A DNA stretch of 64,000 nt, from assembly GCF_902686445.1 (NCBI RefSeq), contig NC_062227.1:30992777-31056776 (forward strand). Reading direction: 5' to 3'. How positions within the stretch are numbered: the first letter of the stretch is position 1; each line of letters begins with the position of its first letter. A model generated the notes under the pieces. The model saw nothing but the letters and a program-made list of their open reading frames with translations. It was not told where the DNA came from and did not search any database. Positions 13,101-25,803 of this stretch are shown in pieces. Made by a program: the position numbers and the translations under genes. The stretch comes from Sciurus carolinensis (lineage: Eukaryota; Chordata; Mammalia; Rodentia; Sciuridae).

Positions 13101-14845
13101 ATTCCTTTTCCCATTTATTTTACATTCGATTGTCATTTGCTTTCTGACTTCTTGGTTGGGTGGTTTATCATTTTTATTTTCCAGTATTATTCCTTTGATC
13201 TTGAAAACCATACCTGTCTGCCCCATGAAGAAGTTGTCCTTCTCTCTGTCCTTTCTCCAGTTTGGGTAACAAGTTCCCAGCCCCTTCCTAAATCAGGGCT
13301 GCCCTTTCTTCACAGCCTCTGCAGGGCAGTAGTCTGTAAAGTAACCCCCCACCCCCGCACATTTCCTTCATTATTTACTTGCCAGTTCTTCCTCATTTCG
13401 AGCTGATGGACTCATTTCTCATTAAGGCTCAGGACTGAGGCCCCATTCAGTGGAGAAAAGAATAATTGCTTGAAAACGCTGACAATAAAATCTGTCACTG
13501 TCTTGACTTCTTTCCTCTCCTTTCTCAATGTCCTCAACCATCGTCTTCACTTGAAGAAATAAATTTAAAAACCCACATATTCCTGGAGGAAGGAGGAATG
13601 TCTTCAAGCTGATGGGTATTTTCATTTATATCGAAACCCATTTTTCCCTCATCAAAACACTAGTTTTGTTGGTTAAAAAGAAATCGAGGAGGTAGGTGAG
13701 AGAGTGAATTTAGGCTTTTCTGCCAACACCTGCTCTGAAGCATAGTTTTCACATGCCCTGACACTTTTTCAGTGATAAACAACAAATACCCTGTCATTAC
13801 CTGAGATTGGTGCTCCTCGGTGTTCCCCATCATCTTAGTTCTTCAGCTGCCCCAAAATGACACTCTTTAAAGCAGCATTACTTGAGGCAAGTGTTGGGTT
13901 TCGGGCTTTTGTTTCTCGTCTTTGCCTTATCAAATTTAGTTTTGTGAGTGCTGAGAGATAAAATGTAGAAACGCCCAGCCACCTTAGAGCCCTGGGATTC
14001 ATTTCAGTCTGGTAAAAGCTTGGTTTGCATTCCTTCCATTTCTTATCCTCACCCCACCCACCACCCACCTCCAGCAGAGAACAGGAAACTCTTCCTCTGA
14101 GTCTGTGGGCTGCTGGGGATCAACTCTGACTGGGGTGGGGGAAGGTGTTCTCATGGGTGTCTGCGATTTGACTGTCAGGCCCCTGAGCTGTTTTCCTCTC
14201 CCAGTAGTCTACACTTCTGCTTGCAGGACAGTGAGATCAGCAAGTCATTCCTCACCTAGAAGGCTGGCACAAAGGAGGGAGAAAAGATTGTGAAATTTCC
14301 TGCACCTGAAAGCTGGTTGGGAGATTGATTGACAGGGGTTGGGGAGCTATGGATCCCTCTTTTCCTACTACCAGAGTTCACACTCAAGTCGCATATGGAT
14401 TAAATCACATGATGTTCAGAGTGCTAGTGACTACTGGTCTGTTTAGGAAAATGCAAAAGCAATACTGTAAACATTTAAATTCCTGTACCTATGGGAGGTG
14501 GTGTCCTGAAGAAAGTATTGAAATGACCTGAGAAATACACAGGTCAGTGTGGATGTGTGCAATGCACTCCACACACTTGCTGAGGGATTCAGGTGCAGCT
14601 GGGCCAGGCGCAAGGTGAATTAGGAAAGGATTCCCTGAGGAGGGATCTGCAAATTGGAAGGAAGTTACTTATAGAGAAGGAGGGTATTTCAAGAGCAGAA
14701 AGACAACTTTCAAGGCTCAGAGGCAAGGAACAGCCCTTTATCATCCCTGGTCCCTGGGATGTCCCAATTTTTAGATTCATATAAATGAATAAATGGCATG
14801 TAGCAAGAAAGTAGCATGGTGAAGTGGGCAGGGTTTGAGGGTCTA

Positions 14846-14963
14846 TTTCTTCTTCTTCTTCTTTTTTTTTTTTTTTTTTTTTTAATTGTGATGCTGGGGA
14901 TTGAACCCAGGGCCTTGTGCTTGCAAGGCAAGCATTCTACCAACTGAGCTATATCACCAGCCT
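14846..14963 (-). mobile_element. ID SINE, antisense
   Basis: A TTC/poly-T tail then gatgctggggattgaaccca and ctgagctatatcaccagc. Imperfect 14-bp direct repeats (14832-14845 and 14964-14977) flank it. Confidence 0.88.
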
Positions 14964-15717
14964 AGTTTGGGGGCCTAGAGAACTCTGCTTGGGATTTGGG
15001 AAACCTATATCTTAAAGCTAGCACTGGCGAGTCAGAGGACACTGACTAGTAAGCATCTTGGAATCTTCTTTAAGGCATGGAGAAACTATTAAAATGGTAG
15101 TTACTGTGGATTGCTCAACCAGGGGGCCATTGTGGCATTTGTGGGGGAATTTTTGTTTGTTTGTTTTTTGCCAATGTACTCCAGATTTGGGGGGGTGGGG
15201 TTAAGAGGCTAGAGATAAATTAATTTTTTATCAACATTTAATGAGCTCTCCTTTCACCTTCTTCCTGTCTGTTAACTTCTCTTACCCAATTCCTGCAAGT
15301 TTGATCCACCAGCAGTTGTCTAGGTCCATAGATGAAAGAGCCATTGGCAACTGGCTTTTGAGGTTCTTGTTTCAGTGTAGTAGAAATTTATAAGAAAATC
15401 CGATCAGAGCAACCAACTTCTTCTGAGTTCCAGCTTAAACAGCCTCTGCATGTCCAATAGTTTGCCTTGAAATTATAAAGCTCCCCTCCTTTCCCAGCCC
15501 ACCCTATTCCAAAAATGCCATTGCCATTGGGTGCTATTTCCCCAAGAGCCAACAAGATTTACTTAACTAGCCAAACCTGACCTCTCATGGAATAATGAGC
15601 AGTTATTAAGGGTGGAATTACCTTGCTGCTTAGTTATGTCGCCACAGATAGTAAGAGAAATGGCAACCTGCAGAAACCTCAGGCCTGTAATAATGAACTG
15701 GAGACTAAATTTTACTG

Positions 15718-15903
15718 CCCATTTATTTTATTTTTTATTTTTATCAGTATATCTTATTAGTTTTTTGTTCTAATTAGTTGTACATGACAGTAGAATGCAT
15801 TTATACATTTTGATAACTCATATATAAGTGGAGTGCAATCTCTCTGATTGTACATATTGTAGGATCACATGGATCATGTAGTCATCTAGGTATATGAGGT
15901 ATA
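15718..15903 (-). mobile_element. L1 3'UTR fragment, antisense
   Basis: The wording tagttgtacatgacagtaga is shared with the L1 3' ends at 40140 and 58490. It is diverged and short. Confidence 0.55.
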
Positions 15904-16084
15904 CTGCCCATTTCTGAGAAAGGTTCTCTCTCAACATGGGAAAGGTGGTTTGCACAAAGTTGTTATTTTGACAGGCTACTTCTTTAAGTCTAACCCATTA
16001 GCTCTCTACAGTTTATTTAGTTAGACGTCTTTCATCTAGTTGCCTTTGGTTTTTCACTTCTGGAGGTAAATAAGTTTGGAGAAG

Positions 16085-16265
16085 CAAGAGATCTGCGTTC
16101 AGCTCCCAGCTCAGCCACTCATTGGAGCCGACCTCTTTGACCTTCTACCTTCCTAAAACGTAGAAAATAGAGTCAGAATTCCTGCTCTGCAGGGTTACTA
16201 GAGGCATTGCAGGTAGCAAGAGAGGGCACCTGGCCCACAGAGGTCTTCAGCAATGGCAGCCATCC
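16085..16265. repeat. MIR-type relic
   Basis: Wording such as gttcagctcccagctcagcc followed by gagcc...tctttgacctt matches a MIR core. Confidence 0.5.
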
Positions 16266-17810
16266 TCAGCAGTTCCCCTTTTGTGAGTGCATCAGTAGCA
16301 AACTTTCACCCACTAAAGAAATGTCTCAGGGCCTCCCTCCGAATACCTGCACAGTCTAAGTGTCTGTCTGAATTATTCAGGAGATGCTGATGGCTGAGCT
16401 GGAGCTGAATTTTCATGAGTTCTTTTAATGAAAAGATTCAGTGCTTAATCACAGAAGGACATTGTATGGTAGTGCCAGATAATGAAGTTGTCAGGCCTGC
16501 TGAAATATATTGTCAGGATTGTTGACAGTTCACTCTGTGCCCCTAGAATGAAGTGACCAGGAATATAGCCAAGAGGGAGGAGCCAGCTAGGAGAGACAAA
16601 TGTAAGAGCTGTGCTGTTGACCTCCCCAGCCAGAGAGGACTCCTCTGCTCAGAATTGAAAGCTTTTGTGGACAACTCATATGGTAAAGGATTCTGAGTCT
16701 TTAAAACCGCAAAGAGAAAATAATGGCATTCTTTTGAGACGCTGTACATTCTAGCAGACACTGTGTATCCTGAGTGCAACCATTCCATCTGGTTTTTGCC
16801 TACAACTTCTTTTTTTTAGTAGAGGAGGATATAAATTACAAATTTTAAACAAATAAAACATATTCTTAAAAAAAGCATTAAAACCAAACCAGCACTGAAT
16901 GTCTTTAATTCTTATATATGTGAAAAAAATTTTAATAAAAAAAATCATAGCCTTGGTTAGCGTGCAGAATGTTACTGTAGGTTCAGGATAAATGCCGAAG
17001 ACTTTGTATTCACATAAAACTTTCTTCTAAATCATTTTTCTGGTGCGAGTACACCATTATGAGCACAGAGTTGCTGTGAGGCTTCACATTTGTACAGAAA
17101 GTGGTTTCATTGCCAATTCTTGTCCTGCTTCCCGTTTTTGTGATTCTCCACGTCGTTTAGGAAACTTGGCATAATAAGGTGTCCAGGGCTGGGATTTGTA
17201 TTTGGGAAACTAAATTACTCACTAATAAAAAAAAAAAAAAAAGTTTATAGTAACTAAATCCATGCAGTAAATGACCTTTATAATAAGGAAAAGCTAATTA
17301 TGTGTGGGCCACAGTGGTTTTGAATTTAACTTTTGTTCTAGTGATATTGCGTAACATTCAAGCAACTAACCAGGATGTTAACTTTGATTGTTTTGTTACT
17401 TTGGAGGGTATTTAAATTACATATAGGAATTATTTGAATCATCAGTTTTACTGTTAGAGCCAAGTCATTCTTTTGGGTTGATGGGAATATATGCCACCAG
17501 GCAGTAGATTAATAACTATAAAAAAACCACATGAAAAGATCACTTCCAATCTCAGATCAAAACTTGTGGCCTTCTTGCATTTTGCAATCTACCAGCTTTT
17601 TGAAGCTCCTCTTTGGTAACATGATCTTTATGGCAACACCACTGAGCTACAGACACTTAAGATAATTAAGACAGCTGAGAAATGATCTACTATGACCCAT
17701 AGTGCTAGCCTCCACCTACTGAGGAAGGGGACTGATCAGCATAGATCCATTTTCAAACGCAAGCCCATCTTCAGCAATATACATGGCAGGAAAATATGAT
17801 AGTGAAGAGG

Positions 17811-17867
17811 ACTCTTTCTTTCTTTCTTTTCTTTTCTTCTTTTTTTTTTTTTTTTTTCCTCCTCTCT
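17811..17867. repeat. pyrimidine tract (TTTC, then poly-T)
   Basis: About 57 nt almost purely T and C, probably an old antisense SINE tail, but no SINE body is recognisable beside it. Confidence 0.85.
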
Positions 17868-19517
17868 AAAAAGATTGGAAAAACAGACTGAATTGGAGCC
17901 TGGACCACAGCACTTGGGAGGGCTCTTTATGGAGAACCACAGCAGAAAGGAATTCTCTTTGCTGGTGAATTCTTCTGGCCCTTTGCACTGTCATTCCTGG
18001 AGCGTTTCAATTATTCTCTGCAACCAGCTAACCACCCCCTCACCGCCCCCCTACCCCCCAACACCACTTCTTACTTGAAACATGTGTTATTGGAAACAGG
18101 GCAACGCAGGGAACTTGGAGTTTGGACACTGGAGACCAAATTGTCAGCCGATTCTGAACTTCCATGGAATATTCCAGGAGCTAACCAGAGTGATTCTGGC
18201 TTCACTGGGCCCCCAAAGGTTTTTTGAATAACAAAGACTTGGATACTGGAAAATACATTCAGAGTAGAAGTCCAGAATGGAATGGAGTGGGAGATAGTTT
18301 AAGAGGGATGACCACGGACAGGCGTGCTCCCTCTAGGCCCTTTCTGCTTGTGGCTCTCTGCATCACAGATGTGCTGTTTGGGGCCAGGTCTTTTAAGAAG
18401 CTGGATCTCTTGGTGGTAAGGGGCAGCGTCGCTGCACTTCCTGAACTGGAGTCTCTTATCTGCAGCACTGTGCAGATTCATCCTCCGGCCTTTCCTCCCC
18501 CGTCACCCCCATGGGAACAAAGTCCCCAGTCTCTGGAAAGTAATGCTAAGAAAACAAACACTACAAAGACTGGTAACGGGGATATCTCTCACGAATGTTT
18601 TTGGTGACCCATCTAGGTTTGAGGAGGAGGGGGTCGCCCAGCTCCGGGAGCCAGCAGGGTCTCTTTGTAGTAGGCATCTGTATGTTTGGCCAGATGTCCT
18701 CCCAGGGGAGGGCAGAGAAGGAAAGATAAAACAAGAGTTCTTATTAAAAATAAGTCTCTGGGGGAGAAAAAAACAAGCCAGAGAAAGTGTGTCAAGTGGA
18801 AAGTGAGGCCAGGAGGTGCCATCTGATATTGATTGATGCTGATGCAGTCAGCCGTTGAAGTGCACACTGTGAGGAAGTACCCCTGCTCTCAGGAATGTGC
18901 GCCAGTGACAGCTCTCTGGGAGCGGATCTGCACGGGTGCCGCGTGCACGAGATGCCCAGTGGCCACCCAGTGCTAGCACACAGGGAAGGACAGAGGGAGG
19001 AGCGCCTGTATTGGGGTCAGGACAGGGGACTCCTGATCCTGCTTCACCTCACTGGGCCTCAAAGTTCCCGTCAGTTACACAGTGACCCTTGGCCAGATGA
19101 CCTCTACACTTTTAGTCCTCAGTTTCCATTATCTACCACAATCTCCACTCTGACCAAATCTTCTGAGGGTTTTCTGGTAGAATGTAAGAAATCACCCTGG
19201 AGAGGTGTAAAGATGTCACCCACCATGGTCCTAAACTCCAAAAGGAATGCTACGCCTATCAATCATGAAAGCGTTAGCTGGTCTTTCTGCAAGAGGTCGG
19301 GTCATCATCGTCTCGGTGTTTGTCATCCTTCTGTTTTCCTGTTGCCACCAAAATAAATTTATTCTTTCTCAAAATGGAATGTGGCACATTTGTGGATCTA
19401 CCTATTCTTCCTCTGCTTCTAATTCCAGAAGTGTTTTCACTCTTACTGGATGTAAAAGGTCTTTTTTGTGTATGTGTCATTATAATCACCAGAATTATAG
19501 GGAGTTTAAGAGCTGGA

Positions 19518-19548
19518 GTGTGTGTGTGTGTGTGTGATGTGTGTGTGT
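19518..19548. repeat. interrupted GT microsatellite
   Basis: A GT run with one GATGT break. Confidence 0.95.
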
Positions 19549-19899
19549 TTCATCCTTTAGTTAAGAGAAGGCCATTGAAAGTTTGCTCCCACACCCCTTT
19601 TTGGCAAATGTCATGAGGACAGCAGTATTTTAGAGCAAGGTGAGGCTGGATTCCAGTGGTGATGGAAGAGGAAACTCCTACCGGAGAGTAAAATTTCTCA
19701 TATTTGGATGGTGATCGTGAAAATGGAGAGGATCAGTGAGACGGGGACCATGGTCTCATGCAGTGATCATGGTGTTGGAGTCTGGCACTGGTTGGAATCC
19801 TGGCTGTGACATGTGTAGGCTGTCAATTCAGCTCTCACTACTGTGTCACCTTGGTGGGCTTACTTTATGGATTAAAGATGCCGTGTAAAGAACCTGATA

Positions 19900-20364
19900 C
19901 TGTACCCAACCTTTTCACCACTGTGACCAAAAGACCTGACAAGAACAATTAGAGGAGGAAAAGTTTATTTTGTGGATCACAGTTTCAGAAGTCTGTCTGT
20001 AGATGGCCAACTCCATTGCATTGGGCCCAAGGTGAGGCAGGACATCATGGCAGAAGAGTGTGGTAGAGGATAGCAGATCAAGGCATGGCCACCAAGAATC
20101 ACAGAGAAAGAGAAGATGAGAGAAAGTTGGGGGGAAACTTCTCTGCTCAATACGAACAAAATACAAACCCTAAGGGCATACCCACAGTGACTTACCTCCT
20201 CTAACCATACCCTGCCTGCCTATAGTTACCTCCCAGTTAATCCTTTCCAGTGGATTAATGTACGGATTAGGTTAAGGCTCTCAACACAATCATTTCACCT
20301 CAACTTTCTTGCATTGTCTCATGCATGAGCTTTTGGGGAACACCTCACATCTAAACCATAACAG
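19900..20364 (-). mobile_element. MaLR-type solo LTR, antisense
   Basis: Reading the reverse strand, it starts TGTTATGGTTTAGATGTGAG and continues with the CTCATG...GAGACAATGCAAGAA and AGCCTTAACCTAAT phrases of mammalian MaLR LTRs. No internal retroviral gene adjoins it. The far end is set approximately. Confidence 0.7.
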
Positions 20365-20699
20365 AAGTCAATGAACATCGAGAAACTGTAGATGATGACT
20401 ATGAAAAAAATATCCCACAGGAATGATGTGCATGTTCAAATATGGAATTATGAATCTCACTATTGTATATAATGCACCAGTAAAAATATTTTAAAAATAA
20501 AATTTCCCACAGGAAGATTAACCGGACCTGATAACTGAATCAGAGAATACATACAAAAGAAGTCATCGTGTCTTTGCGTTCAATCACCTGAGGAATTGAG
20601 ATAATAGTACTACTTAAGTTGGGTGTAAGCTGGAGATCTTTATGGCAGAGTTAGTACTGAGGGCAGTTTTGGAAGGTTGGGAGCCTCCGAATCGGTCTC

Positions 20700-20808
20700 G
20701 TTTGTTTGTTTGCAATTTCTGTAATCTAACAGTGCTGGGGACTCGAACCCCGGTATCGAGCATGGGAGGCAGGCACTCTGCGTGATGTGCTATATCATCA
20801 GCACCTGA
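20700..20808 (-). mobile_element. diverged ID SINE, antisense
   Basis: gtgctggggactcgaacccc and gcaggcactctgc match the complement of an ID head, but more diverged than the other copies. Confidence 0.6.
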
Positions 20809-22043
20809 GGTCAGTTTTGGACATCAGATATACTATTAAAGAAGTAGGTTGGAAAGGAAAGAGAGTGAAAATATGGGGAAATTATAACACAAAGAAGACT
20901 TCTGTTTAATGAATGAGTCTGATTTTATGACTTTACCTTCAAGAAATTGACTAACCAATAGTTGATCCACCATGACTTTCTTCTGAACTGAACTCTAGCT
21001 CCTCAAAATGTGGTCCTCAGACCTGAGCCTTGTTAGAGAGAAGAATTTATATCCCAGCTCAGACCTACAGAACTGGAATCTGCATTTCAACAATATGATA
21101 TGTGAAGCCATTTAAAGTTTGAGAAGCCTGTTCTAAATTGTGGTCTCCCTGGAATAGCAGCATCAGTACCATCTGGGAATTGTTAGACATCCATGTTCTC
21201 AGGCCCCTCTCACAACACCTGAATCAGAAAGGCTGTGTTTTAATGAGTGCTGCATGTGATTCTGATGCACCCCAAAGTTTGAGTAGCATGCTCTAAGCCA
21301 TGAAAAAGACAGATTTGACCCCTCGCCTTGTGTCTGTAGCCCAGAACACCAGAGGGATTGGTTGAACTCAGAGCTAAATTCAAGTCATTGTTCTATGCTG
21401 TTTCCATCATCATTTTGCATTAAACACAGCTGAAGAACTCTTTTCACAGAAAAGTGGCACTCTGTGTAAAATTACAAACCAAAGGAGAGGAACCTCAACT
21501 ATGGCTTAATCCTCATGACTTACCCATCAAAAGTTATGAGCACGATTATAAGAGATCAGTCCTTTATGTGCTGTTGCTCCTGGGGGATGCTATTGTAAGA
21601 CACATGTAGGGAAACAGGGCAGGAAACAAGGCGTCTCCTGATACTGTGATCCTCCACACAATGTGATTTTTGCATTACAATGTGCACAGTCTTTGTCTTC
21701 TGTGTTTCCAATCAATCAGATGGAAAGTTCCCTTTTTATGGGTTAGTTTCTGGAGTCACTTGCAGCAAGGATGCTGGTTTACCACTTAGACACAACAGTT
21801 TTTCAGAAAGTTGAATTCTAAGCAGTAAAAGTTTACCTCCTCTCATAAAAAAAGTCTGGTTTTTATTTTTATTCCATATCATTATTCAGATGACTGTGAT
21901 AAAGAAGGGTCAGAATCTGTGTTTGAATACATGTAATGTACAAAAATGGTTCTATATTGGGCATTTAATTGTAAAATTATGTTTTCTGCTATAGGTTCCA
22001 CTACATTACAACAAATGGCATGTTAGTAAACCAGTTTTTTTAA

Positions 22044-22066
22044 GGGTGCCAGGGGCGGGGGGCGGG
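22044..22066 (+). other. potential G-quadruplex
   Basis: Four G runs (GGG, GGGG, GGGGGG, GGG) with loops of 5, 1 and 1 nt, 545 nt before exon 3. Confidence 0.6.
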
Positions 22067-22610
22067 CGGTGTTAACTTGCAGTGTTTGCACCCATTTCCA
22101 CGGTGTAAATACTCCCTCTGGGGCTGATTTGATGCTACCATCAGTTTAACAACCAAAATTCTAAGATTTAAAACTGGCTCTCACAATCCAAGGGGAACCA
22201 GCCCTAGCACACTATTGAAACAAACACCAGGGGACAAGGCAGGTGTTTTTGGTTTGGTTGGTTATGTTTGAATTGCTATGGGTTTAATAATGTCTGAAAT
22301 GAGGATTTGGGTGTTTTAAACCTTTTGTCACACAGAGATGTTTATTGAAATTATAATGGAATTTCACTTGAAAATCTTCTGTGAAACAAAGTTATTTTAA
22401 AGTCATATTAAAATACAACTATAACAACATAACGCAATGTGTAAAGTACTTGTATTGCTGTAGTGGTTTAATTTTAAAATACTTTTCTTATTAAAGCAAG
22501 GCATATATAAATGCCCTTCTTAATCACAGTATTTGAACCAAAATGCAAAATGATACTGTTTGAAAAATATATTCCTGTCTACTATTATTAAAATTTGACT
22601 TCTCTTACAG

Positions 22611-22733
22611 GTATTCAGGAAGGAACGCAATGTACCAAATGTAAAAATAATTGGGCACTGAAGTTTTCTATCATATTATTGTACATTTTATGTGCCTTGC
22701 TAACCATCACAGTAGCCATTTTGGGATATAAAG
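22611..22733 (+). CDS. COLEC12: COLEC12 exon 3: membrane anchor
   Basis: This 123-nt exon has 2 nt completing Gly20, 40 codons for residues 21-60, and 1 nt of Val61. It starts after CTTACAG and ends at GTAAGT. It encodes IQEGTQCTKCKNNW, with a CxxC pair at 27 and 30. A hydrophobic helix at about 38-58 (SIILLYILCALL onward) follows, ending in GYK. This is the signal-anchor of a type II protein: the N-terminus stays in the cytoplasm and everything downstream is extracellular. The preceding tail should hold the tyrosine-based internalisation signal, but it lies in an exon outside the window. Both borders are phase 1, so skipping the exon would keep the frame but remove the anchor. Confidence 0.97.
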
Positions 22734-22817
22734 GTAAGTAGTCTTTCCTTTCTCCCTTCTGAATAGCAATCCCTTCATTAATTTAAGTGAAAAAGCACAT
22801 CTTTGCAAGTATGAGGT

Positions 22818-23151
22818 AGACCTTCAGTATCCACCCGGGACTGGTTCTAGGATCTGTGAGGATATTGGAGACTGTGGATGCTGAAGTCCCTTATACACAA
22901 TGGTATAGTATTTGCATATAATCTACACCCATCATTGCATATCCTTTAATTATTGCTAGATGACTTATAATATTTAACACGATGTAAGCGCTATGCAAGT
23001 AGTTGTTGCACTGAATTGTTTAGGAAATCGTAACAAGAAAGAAGTCTGTACATGTTTAATACGAATTCAATATTTTTCCAAATACTTTCAGTCCAGAGTT
23101 GGTTGAATCCAAGGATATGGAACCCATGGACCCAGAGGTCCAACTGAATTA
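22818..23151. mobile_element. Tigger/MER2-type DNA transposon relic
   Basis: The ends are inverted: ccttcagtatccacccggga at the left against gttgaatccaaggatatgg...ccaactg at the right. The middle has the family phrases gtatagtatttgcatata and cttataatatttaacac. It is non-autonomous with no transposase frame, starts 84 nt after the exon 3 donor, and is the same family and orientation as 57841-58311. Confidence 0.7.
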
Positions 23152-24989
23152 CATTTAGGCAACTCAGGTGTAAAACATAAGGACCTCATGAGCTCCAGCT
23201 CTGTGTCCTAAGTGTCTTGTGGCTACAGGACCTACAAGGGAGGAGATAGTAATTTCTTTTGATTCACTTCAATAATAACATAATCCTCTTTGAGTTATAA
23301 AGATGTTTTTTCCTCTTTGTTGCTTTTTTTCTCCATATTTTGAGCTACTCCCTCTTCCTCCCCTCCCCCCCATCTTATCTCTAAGAGACTCTGTGGAAAC
23401 TGGAGCCAGCCCTTAGGAAAACTCTTTTGAAAGAGATAAGCAAAACACAAGATCTCCAAACACACTTATTTACTCAGGGATTGGCCACCTAATTTTCTTC
23501 TTTCTCTTCAGCACATTTACTGGGCTTGCTCTTGTTTGTACAGTTTCATAAAATTATTATAAAAGTAAAAACAGGCTGCACTGCCACCTCGACTCCATAA
23601 AACATTAGGCCCATACTTGGCTAGTTTAAGGTAAGGAGAAGATTTTTGCCTGAATCCTCCAGCCTTGCAGGAAAAAAGTAAAGCACAGATAGGTATCATG
23701 ATTCAGAATCACGAACTACACACGCCCTTTTATAGAAAACAGCATGGACGTGTCCCTGTCAATGTCACGTGAGACAGACCTGTCCATCTTGCTGGTCACA
23801 GTACCATCTGTTGATCTGCTAACCCTTCTCTCAGCCGCCATGGCTGCCTTCCCTCAGAGCTGACAGATCAACTGAGCAGGACTTCACACTTCCTTCTGTT
23901 GCTTACCCCCTGAACCTGAACTTGGAGGAGAAGGATTCAAAGTGAATTCCCTCCAACTTTAACTTCTCCCTGTTTCCCCAGTATTCAGTAGTGTCCTGAA
24001 GGAAGCACAGCATATTACAATGAGAATGGGCTTTTGATCCCGACATTCAAGTTCAAGTCTTGATCCTGCTGATTTTAATCCCATAGTGAGTGTTCAGTGA
24101 GTTCTTCCTGTGTGCCAGCATTGTGCTAAATCCTCTCCGTGGCTTTGGAACCAGGTGTGAATCATCACCTCCCAGAGGATCTGATTTCATAGCTGCAAAA
24201 TGGTAACCACCATTTTCCAAGGTGGCTGAGCTGAACAAAGATGATGTCATAGAACACCCCTTTGCTATAGTTGGTCCAGTAGATAGTGACTAGAATGTCC
24301 CTCTGTCCTTTGTCACTACATTTATACAGCTCTAGCCCACTACAATAGCAAAACATGTTAAAAGTCCTGAGTATAGTTAAGGCCTTTTAGTCCTGCCCCC
24401 AAGGCCACATCCATGGAAAATAACATGCATCATGGAGCGTGTTGACTGCGGAATTTGGGCAATGGAAATTGGGAAAATTGCCAGGTCGTTTTATCCATCT
24501 GTGATGAGTTCATTTAATTGGGAGAGCCTTGTGTTTCTAGATGAAGCAGACGAAGGAGCAAACACAGTAAGTGATTAAGAAAGGCTATTAAATCATGACG
24601 AGGGCTGCTCAGGGGGACTGCAGCGGGGGTCATCCACACTGGCTTTCTTCTCTGCTTAGGTCATTACTCACTCCTCCGTGGCTTTTCCTAGTGAGCTGAG
24701 ATAAAACAACCATTTAATAAGTACCTTTTAAGGTTCAGTAGCATGTGATATGAGAATAAACATTTACTTCTCAAAGAGAACTGGAGTGGTTTGGTGAATA
24801 CAGACCCTTTTTTAATTTTTACCTCGACTAGGAAATAAGGGCTAGGATCTTCAGAATTATACAGAAAGATCCAAAGAGAAAGGTTTTTTCCCTTCCTTTT
24901 CCTCTTTGTTTGCTTGTTGAGGTATAGGAATTTCCTCCATTTTATCCACTCAATGTCCTTCCATCTCTGATGTTATTCTTATACTAGTC

Positions 24990-25295
24990 TGTGTGTCTGG
25001 AGCACCCTTTGCCTGCTGTCCACCTAAACGACTCCTTCATGCCCTTCATGTGTCACTTAAACACCTGTCCTGCCCAAAGCCCCTGAAAGCTTAGTTGGAT
25101 GCCTCATGTTTGTTCCCACAACACTCTTTATTTACTTTTAGCCTCTGTCACACTGTGTCATTATGGCCAGCATGTCTGGCTTATGTCTCACCAAACTACA
25201 TGTTTGTATAAAAACCATCTTCTATTTATCTTCTACCAGCATCTACCTTCATGGTATTTAACAGGTACCCAGCAAAGTTGACTGAATGAATTAAT
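24990..25295 (+). repeat. L2 3'-end relic
   Basis: The phrases gcccttcatgtgtcacttaa, catgtctggcttatgtctc and ctgaatgaattaa match the L2 3' end. Confidence 0.55.
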
Positions 25296-25780
25296 CGTAG
25301 GATGGATGGATGGATAGTAGATTAGGACTGATTTCTACAAAGGCATACAATAATGCTAAGTCAATCTGCATATGAAGAATTGCTACCCTGCAAAGTCCTA
25401 CCTTGAAACCTAAGATCCCAGAGATCAGCTTGGCCTGCTCTGAGTATAATCTCACCAGGTACAGGGAGAAGGGATGGGGGGAGTAGGTAAAAGGGCAGGC
25501 AAGATGGTGTCTTGACCCTCTTTTCCTTCTTCAACGCCCCCATCCCTCAGGCTGGTGCTGTCAAAAATAAGATAATACAGAATGCACTTTAGGTTTCCAA
25601 ACAAGGTCATAAGGAACTAAACTGCTGATGTTTTCCAGATGTTCCTCCTCTTTACGTATATAGTGATTCCTCTTTCTTGCTGATAAGGTTCTGGTGACCC
25701 AATGTCACAAGAGGCAGAAAGATAAGACCCAGTTCTCCCTTTGCACATCTTCCTTTGATGGCTGGAAGAACTTTCTCTGT

Positions 25781-25803
25781 TTAAAAAAAAAAAAAAAAAA
25801 AAA
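25781..25803. repeat. poly-A run
   Basis: 23 A with no recognisable SINE body next to it. Confidence 0.9.

Larger units (their letters stand above)
1..22610 (+). other. COLEC12: COLEC12 intron 2, 3' part (inferred)
   Basis: No exon was recognised in these 22.6 kb. It is read as intron because exon 3 begins at 22611 with a phase-1 acceptor and the missing upstream exons encode only about 20 residues. It holds antisense B1 and B1-dID/ID SINEs at the left end, an ID at 8177, an ID at 14846, an L1 3'-end scrap at 15718, a MaLR LTR at 19900-20364, MIR and L2 relics, and GT and poly-T microsatellites. Stretches 860-2600, 2660-6200, 9200-14800 and 20800-22600 show nothing I could name. Short open frames there (longest 153 codons, 18895-19356) lack recognisable domains. 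Confidence 0.75.

Noticed and set aside
18895..19356. 153-codon + frame in intron 2
   Set aside because: No family resemblance; the composition is like the surrounding non-coding DNA.
19900..20364. Possible endogenous retrovirus provirus
   Set aside because: Only an LTR-type sequence is present; no internal gene region was recognised on either side. The same holds for 37080-37590.
1..22610. Missing COLEC12 exons 1-2 or promoter
   Set aside because: I looked for the conserved cytoplasmic-tail coding sequence and a GC-rich promoter and saw neither, so they are taken to lie upstream of the window.
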